Positions 62,589 to 62,885 of a DNA stretch of 62,885 bases are shown here, piece after piece (the first letter of the stretch is position 1; each line of letters begins with the position of its first letter). Source of the DNA: Clostridium sp. N3C (GTDB lineage: Bacteria > Bacillota > Clostridia > Clostridiales > Clostridiaceae). Position numbers and translations under genes: made by a program. Under the pieces are notes generated by a model, which was not told where the DNA came from, searched no databases, and worked only from the letters and a program-made list of their open reading frames with translations. Where the stretch lies: assembly GCF_900095445.1 (NCBI RefSeq), contig NZ_FMJL01000017.1, forward strand, positions 1 to 62,885, written 5' to 3'.

Positions 62589-62855
62589 TTAGAAACAGAA
62601 AAAACATGCCAAGTTCTTATAAAAAGTTAATAATGCTCTGATTTCTTTTCCTTTAGCCACACTTCCCTTGAATTTTACATATTCTATTCTTATTCTTGTA
62701 TCAAGAAATATGGGTAAAACCTTTAATATACTCCAAATGCCCTTGGTTTTATTAGTTACACAATTCAAAATTCCCGTTTCCGTAACGTACCCTAAATGCC
62801 TTCGACAACGTGAAGATTTAATTTCGGGAATAACATTATTTCCATAGAGCCAACT
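62589..62855 (-). pseudogene. Possible gene remnant without a start codon
   Basis: The minus strand is open for 88 codons up to a TAA at 62589 and reads plausible protein (GIWSILKVLPIFLDTRIR; VAKGKEIRALLTFYKNL). The frame is closed on the right by the TAA inside an AATAAAGT repeat. There is no ATG, GTG or TTG with a ribosome-binding site. It may be the tail of a gene cut by a transposon end. Confidence 0.3.
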
Positions 62856-62885
62856 TTATTATTACAGAACTTACTTTATTATCAC
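62853..62885 (-). repeat. TnsB-binding-site-like repeats, possible Tn7-like end
   Basis: ACTTTATTATTAC (62853-62865) and ACTTTATTATCAC (62873-62885) differ at one base and lie exactly 20 bp apart. Reading leftward they are GTGATAATAAAGT and GTAATAATAAAGT, close to the GACAATAAAGT core of Tn7 right-end TnsB sites and in the orientation expected when the element lies to the left. Confidence 0.5.

Larger units (their letters stand above)
62460..62885. other. Terminal stretch: hairpin, gene remnant, Tn7-like end repeats
   Basis: There is no complete gene. It holds the inverted repeat TTTTCTGTTTCTAAA / TTTAGAAACAGAAAA (62556-62602), a stop-free minus-strand frame without a start (62589-62855), and the repeats at 62853-62885. 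Confidence 0.55.

Overview
This window is AT-rich DNA from a Gram-positive, probably spore-forming and anaerobic member of the Clostridia. The evidence is strong Shine-Dalgarno sequences, two SpoVS-like genes, a Spo0E-like gene, clostridial GGDEF and Crp/Fnr regulators, and iron-sulfur proteins typical of anaerobes. I found no rRNA, tRNA or CRISPR array and cannot name the species. Much of the window is accessory DNA: transposons, insertion sequences, a large defence operon and plasmid-type maintenance genes.

Layout. (1) 51-8300: a Tn7-like transposition operon, tnsA-tnsB-tnsC-tniQ/tnsD, reads leftward; a RES-domain toxin-like gene follows tniQ, and a terminator hairpin sits upstream of tnsA. 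The TnsB catalytic triad is intact with the same spacing as Tn7. TnsA has Ser where Tn7 has the catalytic Asp114. (2) 8300-17220: a three-gene Xre / ImmA-IrrE / PIN-like module with a palindromic operator, small orphan genes, and an IS3-family and an IS21-family element inserted 44 bp apart that have truncated their neighbours. (3) 17269-20378: an ADP-ribosylglycohydrolase, a small protein, a SEFIR/TIR-like protein and a predicted nuclease. (4) 20494-40547: one long leftward defence operon behind a good promoter. It carries two HsdS-like specificity proteins, DUF2188, a small winged-helix-like protein, an HsdM methylase, two unrecognised proteins, a 1353-residue ATPase, a possible NurA nuclease, DarT, DarG, HerA, an E-x-E nuclease-like protein and a Ser/Thr kinase with TPRs. 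A coiled-coil protein follows 101 bp later. (5) 40722-51013: an HNH nuclease gene, then a plasmid-like block with Spo0E, two SpoVS paralogues flanking a GGDEF/Xre divergent pair, a CHC2/Toprim primase behind iteron-like repeats, a DnaA-box-like cluster, and ParM/ParR segregation genes. parM carries an in-frame TGA. (6) 51538-62459: a four-helix-bundle (S23/bAvd) gene inside CCTTWA-type tracts, a Uma2 nuclease, a DUF6438 gene with a truncated second copy, a Crp/Fnr-linked permease-cupin cluster, housekeeping-like enzymes and a Schlafen/AlbA_2 protein. The window ends in two 13-bp repeats with 20-bp spacing that resemble TnsB-binding sites.

How the parts fit. The defence operon looks like a DNA-modification system: HsdM and HsdS would mark self DNA, while the large ATPase, HerA/NurA and the kinase would act on unmarked DNA. 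There is no HsdR. A DarT-DarG DNA ADP-ribosylation pair is embedded between the NurA-like and HerA genes. This resembles BREX/DISARM and the methylation-associated (MADS-type) systems in its parts, but the gene set and order are not ones I can match exactly. Several other products in the window act on NAD or ADP-ribose (RES, SEFIR/TIR, ADP-ribosylglycohydrolase), so NAD/ADP-ribose chemistry is a recurring theme of this accessory region.
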